The notes beneath the pieces are model-generated. The model made no database searches, was not told the DNA's origin, and worked only from the letters and a program-made list of their open reading frames with translations. The position numbers and the translations under genes were made by a program. From the NCBI GenBank assembly GCA_002811645.1, contig PDIP01000106.1, positions 86,614 to 117,702 on the forward strand: a DNA stretch of 31,089 nt, read 5' to 3'. Positions 27,683 to 31,089 of this stretch are shown piece by piece; the first letter of the stretch is position 1; each line of letters starts with the position of its first letter. The stretch is from Corallochytrium limacisporum (Eukaryota; Opisthokonta).

Positions 27683-28497
27683 CGCTGAACAGTTCGGAAC
27701 CCAATTATAGTATGACAAACAAGTGTTGTCCAAAAAATGAAATTCAGCGACGCCTCAGTGCTCTACAAGGTTCTATTGTTCACTTTGGGTGGTTCAAATG
27801 GCTTTAGTTATCGGACAGGGGAGAGTGTGCGCAAAGTACAAGGGGCTTATCTATCAATCAAGTACACAAGCCAGCGAACAAGGAACTGCGAGGGGACGAC
27901 CATCTGAAAATCGGACATCACCGGACCAAAATAGTCACCAAACTGGCTACTCCTAAACTAGTTTCCTGATTTTCCTCTCCTGCCGCTTGCACCCTTCCTG
28001 ACACCACTCGGCTTGCGGTCCTCAGGAAAAACGTTGATGCGCAGAAAGCAGATATTTTGCTTTCGTACTTGTTGCCCGTTATCACTGTCTGCGTTGGGTC
28101 TCGAATTGGAAGGTTTTCGGCAGGAATCAAAATTCTCCTACGTAAAATTGCTCCGAGACCGCCTGTTCCGTATAATCGGCCCGTTTACGACGCGATGACC
28201 CACTAGTTGCGTGGTAAAGGTTGGATGGTGAGGTGGCGATTGAGTGGGTGCGGGGGAGTGGTTCTTAGGTATGGCTGAGAAAAAAATAGCACAAAGGGGA
28301 ACACAATAGCAACGACACCAAAAGGTTACGTAACAAACAGTGGCGGCGTAGGACTTTCGGTACGTCAATTGTAAGCCCTGTTTACCGTTGTAAATATTTG
28401 ATTGAAGCTATTTGTGTGGCCTTCCAGATCCTGTGAAAAGACCTTACACCCCCCGACATCCAGACTGGTGACTAGCAGAAGATATTGATACAGCACT
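27683..28497. other. Divergent intergenic region, reductase / methyltransferase
   Basis: About 815 bp between two divergent genes, expected to hold both promoters. Open frames such as 27918-28130 (minus) begin at non-ATG codons and show no domain. I see no RNA gene, repeat or clear core promoter element. Confidence 0.45.
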
Positions 28498-29541
28498 ATG
28501 TCCAATGGACTGGGAAGAGCAGTACGGGCCTCGGTGGCGACTAGCCGAGTGTCCCGCAGAGCCTTCACTAGTGAAACTATGGTGAAGCCCCAACCTAGTC
28601 AATTCAAGGAAAGCTTGGCAAGTCGGAAGGATGAGGCTTACCAAAACATCCCCTGGACCGCCTTCTACGCAAGCTACCTTAAGGCCCCGGAAGACCCGTT
28701 CGTCAGGTGCCTCTTCAATCCGGAAGACCTGCACAATGAAATCTTCAACAATCTGTGCGGTGGGCATTACCACGCCTGGCCCATGTACCGGGTACATTTT
28801 TATGACCGAATCATGAAGCAGAGTGTTTCCGGGCGGCTTGGTCACCACAGCGGTAAGGGCTACCGGCCAGTCACGCAAATGGTCACCCTGGGAGCTGGCT
28901 TGGACACCCGATCTGTTCGTACTCCAACCGTCCCCGGCCGCCGGGGCGAACCAGTGGCTCTGCGATTCTACGAGACGGACTGTGAGAACCTCCTGAACTA
29001 TAAACAGCTTTGCTTCCAACATGAAGGCTACAGCACGGACCGCCTGGTCTGCGTGCCTGGCAACTATGTAACTGAGTTTGACAAGATATTTGCAAGGTTT
29101 GAAGAACAGGGCCTGAAGCGGGATCAACCGACTATGGTAACCTGGGAGGGCAACATTATGTACAATCCCCACAATGATGTACTGAAGACGGTGGTCAATG
29201 TCTGTGATTTCTTCCGCGACACTGCCCTGTACTTTGCCTACGACTCTTTGCCGTCTGCAATGATAGCGGACCCAAGTGGCACCTGGCGAGAAGAAGTAGG
29301 GTTGGCTCATGTCATGGAAAAGATTACAGAGATGGGATGTCCATTTGTAAATGGTCTCGATGATCACCACAAGGAGGTTGTGGAACCGGTCAACAAGATG
29401 CTCGAAGAGGCTGGAATTCCCGGAACGATAGCGTTGATATCAGACGAGTCGTGCATGACATATGCAGACCCTGTGCACCATCCCGATGTAAACGATGATG
29501 CCCACAAGTACCGCATGGTCAACATAATCTACGATTTATGA
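28498..29541 (+). CDS. LCM-family SAM-dependent methyltransferase, mitochondrial-like leader
   Basis: A 347-aa class I methyltransferase of the leucine carboxyl methyltransferase/TIGR00027 O-methyltransferase superfamily. The SAM-binding motif I is VTLGAGLDTRSVR (129-141); an acidic strand end FYETDCENLLNYKQ (157-170) corresponds to motif II, and TMVTWEGNIMYNP (212-224) matches the family's post-IV strand (WEGxxMYL). Residues 1-28 are rich in Arg and Ser with no acid until Glu26, and contain SRRAFTS, which resembles a mitochondrial processing site. The start context (CACTATGTC) has A at -3. The family includes the PP2A C-terminal methyltransferase and bacterial secondary-metabolite enzymes. 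A mitochondrial location would argue against PP2A as substrate, so the substrate is unknown. Stop is 201 bp from the convergent TMBIM gene. Confidence 0.85.
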   Translation: MSNGLGRAVRASVATSRVSRRAFTSETMVKPQPSQFKESLASRKDEAYQNIPWTAFYASYLKAPEDPFVRCLFNPEDLHNEIFNNLCGGHYHAWPMYRVHFYDRIMKQSVSGRLGHHSGKGYRPVTQMVTLGAGLDTRSVRTPTVPGRRGEPVALRFYETDCENLLNYKQLCFQHEGYSTDRLVCVPGNYVTEFDKIFARFEEQGLKRDQPTMVTWEGNIMYNPHNDVLKTVVNVCDFFRDTALYFAYDSLPSAMIADPSGTWREEVGLAHVMEKITEMGCPFVNGLDDHHKEVVEPVNKMLEEAGIPGTIALISDESCMTYADPVHHPDVNDDAHKYRMVNIIYDL

Positions 29542-29742
29542 AGATATCTGTGTTAGGGGTTTGCTAAGAGCGAAATTTGATTAATAATGAATTCACGACA
29601 AGAAAGCCTTAGTCTATTCTGGTGTTCACAATGATCCACAATGTTCGCATACGCAGCGGGCCGGCCTGTAGATGGACTGCGTCTTGTCAATATATATTTG
29701 CTGTCGATCATTATCATCTGATCACAATGCAAGTCCTCTCCA

Positions 29743-30711
29743 TTAATTCCGATTTCCAAACAGTGCCAAAATGTACAAAAATAGGTTGATAATGTCAACG
29801 TACAGATTCAGTGCCGCGAGGATGTACTCTTCGGGGCTAATGGCCATCTTATGCTTACCTCCCAGCATGAGCTGTGTATCATAGACCAAAAAGATTGTGA
29901 ACAAAAGAGCACCCAGTGCCGCATACACAACGTTCACCACATCATTCCGGAAGAAAATCGCAAAGATACCGAATCCAAGTAGCACCAACAGAGCAACCAA
30001 CAGGTATCCACCTTTGTCTGTGATGTCATACTTGGTCTGGAAAGCGAATATAGTTACACCTATCGTCACAATGGCAGTGACACCGACAGCATATAGGACC
30101 GCAGATACATCATAGAACGTAGTGATGGTGCCCACCAGGTAGGCCATGCATAGGGTGTAGGCTCCGAGCATGATGTAGTTCCATGGGGTCTGGCGCCGCA
30201 ACTTCTCCACGCACACCATGGCAATCAGCAGGACAAAGGTCAGACCGTAGGCAACCCACAACAGAGCAGGATTGTCTTGTACAAACTCTTGCACACCATC
30301 AATGCTCACAAAGATGGCGACAGTGCCGAACGTTACCAAAAGTTGCAAGCTGAGAATGGCATATACCTTACGAATGAATCCGGCCCTAATCTTCCTGTCG
30401 GCAAACTCGGCCAGTCCCTTCCAATCAGGATCCATGTCTGTTCCTGCTGGATATCCACCATGTTCAGCACCTACTGAAGCCTCATATGTAGGTAAGTGGT
30501 CACCAGAGCCGGCTAAATTTGCGTCATAACCTGGGTGTTCATGATACTGTCCCTGGTACTGTCCCTGGTAGGCCTGAGCAGGATACTGCTGATCAGCATA
30601 GCTCTGGGGAGGATACTGCTGACCAGCGCCATAATTAGGTTGATATGCTGAATGTGTGAAGGCAGATTGGGCACTTAGACCCTGCTGAAAAGTCGGTGGT
30701 GGTGCAGACAT
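29743..30711 (-). CDS. Lifeguard/TMBIM (Bax inhibitor-1 superfamily) protein
   Basis: TMBIM proteins are seven-helix Ca2+-leak channels of ER, Golgi or lysosome that dampen cell death. The 322-aa product has a Gln/Tyr/Pro-rich N-terminal region (about 20-62) with repeated QQYPxQ(S/A)Y units, as in GRINA/TMBIM3. Then comes RAGFIRKVYAILSLQLLVTFG (109-129), the Lifeguard signature before TM1. Later helices include FAFQTKYDIT, FLVYDTQLMLGG (Asp268) and SPEEYILAALNLYVDIINLF (Asp296). The two Asp match the pH-sensing pair known from the bacterial relative BsYetJ. Full length for the family. The ATG at 30711 has A at -3; nine more codons upstream lead only to GTG. Lifeguard (TMBIM1-4) membership is firm; the exact paralogue is not assigned. 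Confidence 0.95.
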   Translation of the reverse strand: MSAPPPTFQQGLSAQSAFTHSAYQPNYGAGQQYPPQSYADQQYPAQAYQGQYQGQYHEHPGYDANLAGSGDHLPTYEASVGAEHGGYPAGTDMDPDWKGLAEFADRKIRAGFIRKVYAILSLQLLVTFGTVAIFVSIDGVQEFVQDNPALLWVAYGLTFVLLIAMVCVEKLRRQTPWNYIMLGAYTLCMAYLVGTITTFYDVSAVLYAVGVTAIVTIGVTIFAFQTKYDITDKGGYLLVALLVLLGFGIFAIFFRNDVVNVVYAALGALLFTIFLVYDTQLMLGGKHKMAISPEEYILAALNLYVDIINLFLYILALFGNRN

Positions 30712-30873
30712 TCTTCCTGTCTTCGCGAAGCCAATCACAGTGATAGTATCTCTTTGCGTCAGGTTCTATTGTACATATTCACGACGGTGGTGTTTCAGAT
30801 TACGAAGTGACTGCTGTCAGATACCAGACGTGCTGAATTGATAACACTATGATGATCACATTCATACGTTGCA

Positions 30874-31059
30874 TTAAAACACAGAGACGGCAGGTACGGG
30901 GCCATGGCCAGCCAACGCAGCGGAACCCGCCTCTGCGCCGGACCCCACAAACTGGTCTGGCAAACCGGAAATCGGCGAATACACCGTAGTACTGTAACGG
31001 GCGCTTCCTACTGCCTCATACCACCCTCTGTCTGGGAATATTGTATCAAATCTACTCAT
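30874..31059 (-). CDS. Possible small protein, 61 aa
   Basis: A complete ATG-to-TAA frame with a strong start context (AAAATGAG). It begins MSRFDTIFPDRGWYEAVG, followed by a Ser/Gly/Ala-rich second half. Composition looks more protein-like than most spurious frames here, but I know of no family with this sequence and it has no membrane segment or motif. It could also be the first exon of a gene that continues through an intron toward the TMBIM gene, or a chance frame. It lies 162 bp upstream of the TMBIM start, on the same strand. Confidence 0.35.
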   Translation of the reverse strand: MSRFDTIFPDRGWYEAVGSARYSTTVYSPISGLPDQFVGSGAEAGSAALAGHGPVPAVSVF

Positions 31060-31089
31060 TTTGATTTAGCTCTGCCGTCGCTTGGGAGA

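Overview
This is nuclear DNA from an intron-poor unicellular eukaryote. Twelve of the recognisable or probable proteins are single uninterrupted ATG-to-stop frames, and several are found only in eukaryotes: Beclin 1/Atg6, a TM9SF protein ending in KVD, a LAMTOR3-like Ragulator subunit, a WDYHV-type N-terminal glutamine amidase and a Lifeguard/TMBIM protein. Most chosen start codons have A or G at -3 and there are no Shine-Dalgarno sites or operons. The species cannot be named from sequence alone; a receiver-bHLH fusion together with Ragulator, Beclin and NTAQ1 suggests a protist or alga rather than an animal, land plant or yeast.

Layout. 375-2988: NTAQ1 (+) and Beclin 1 (-), convergent. 2989-5081: non-coding. 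5082-7337: voltage-gated K+ channel with C-linker and cyclic-nucleotide-binding-like fold (+). 7401-7646: possible orphan 3' exon or gene remnant (-). 7647-9245: non-coding, rich in homopolymers. 9246-12027: TM9SF protein (+) and an unrecognised small membrane protein (-), convergent. 12028-18677: 6.6 kb with no convincing gene; it holds a 222-bp assembly gap flanked by poly-G, CA microsatellites, a strong hairpin, a ~64-bp tandem repeat and G-quadruplex-like blocks. 18678-20609: a protein with two receiver domains and a bHLH domain (+). 21766-23826: MutY/MUTYH (-). 24459-26674: subtilisin-like protease with a C-terminal membrane anchor (+) and LAMTOR3-like protein (-), convergent. 27125-27682: DHFR/RibD-C-type reductase (-). 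28498-30711: LCM-type methyltransferase with a mitochondrial-like leader (+) and a TMBIM/Lifeguard protein (-), convergent. 30874-31059: a 61-codon ORF (-).

The genes form tail-to-tail pairs more than a pathway. Beclin 1, LAMTOR3, TM9SF and TMBIM all belong to endomembrane or autophagy biology, but nothing in the layout shows co-regulation. The outstanding object is the REC-REC-bHLH protein: a two-component phosphoreceiver pair joined to a eukaryotic E-box DNA-binding domain, sitting behind the longest non-coding block in the window and preceded by possible upstream ORFs.
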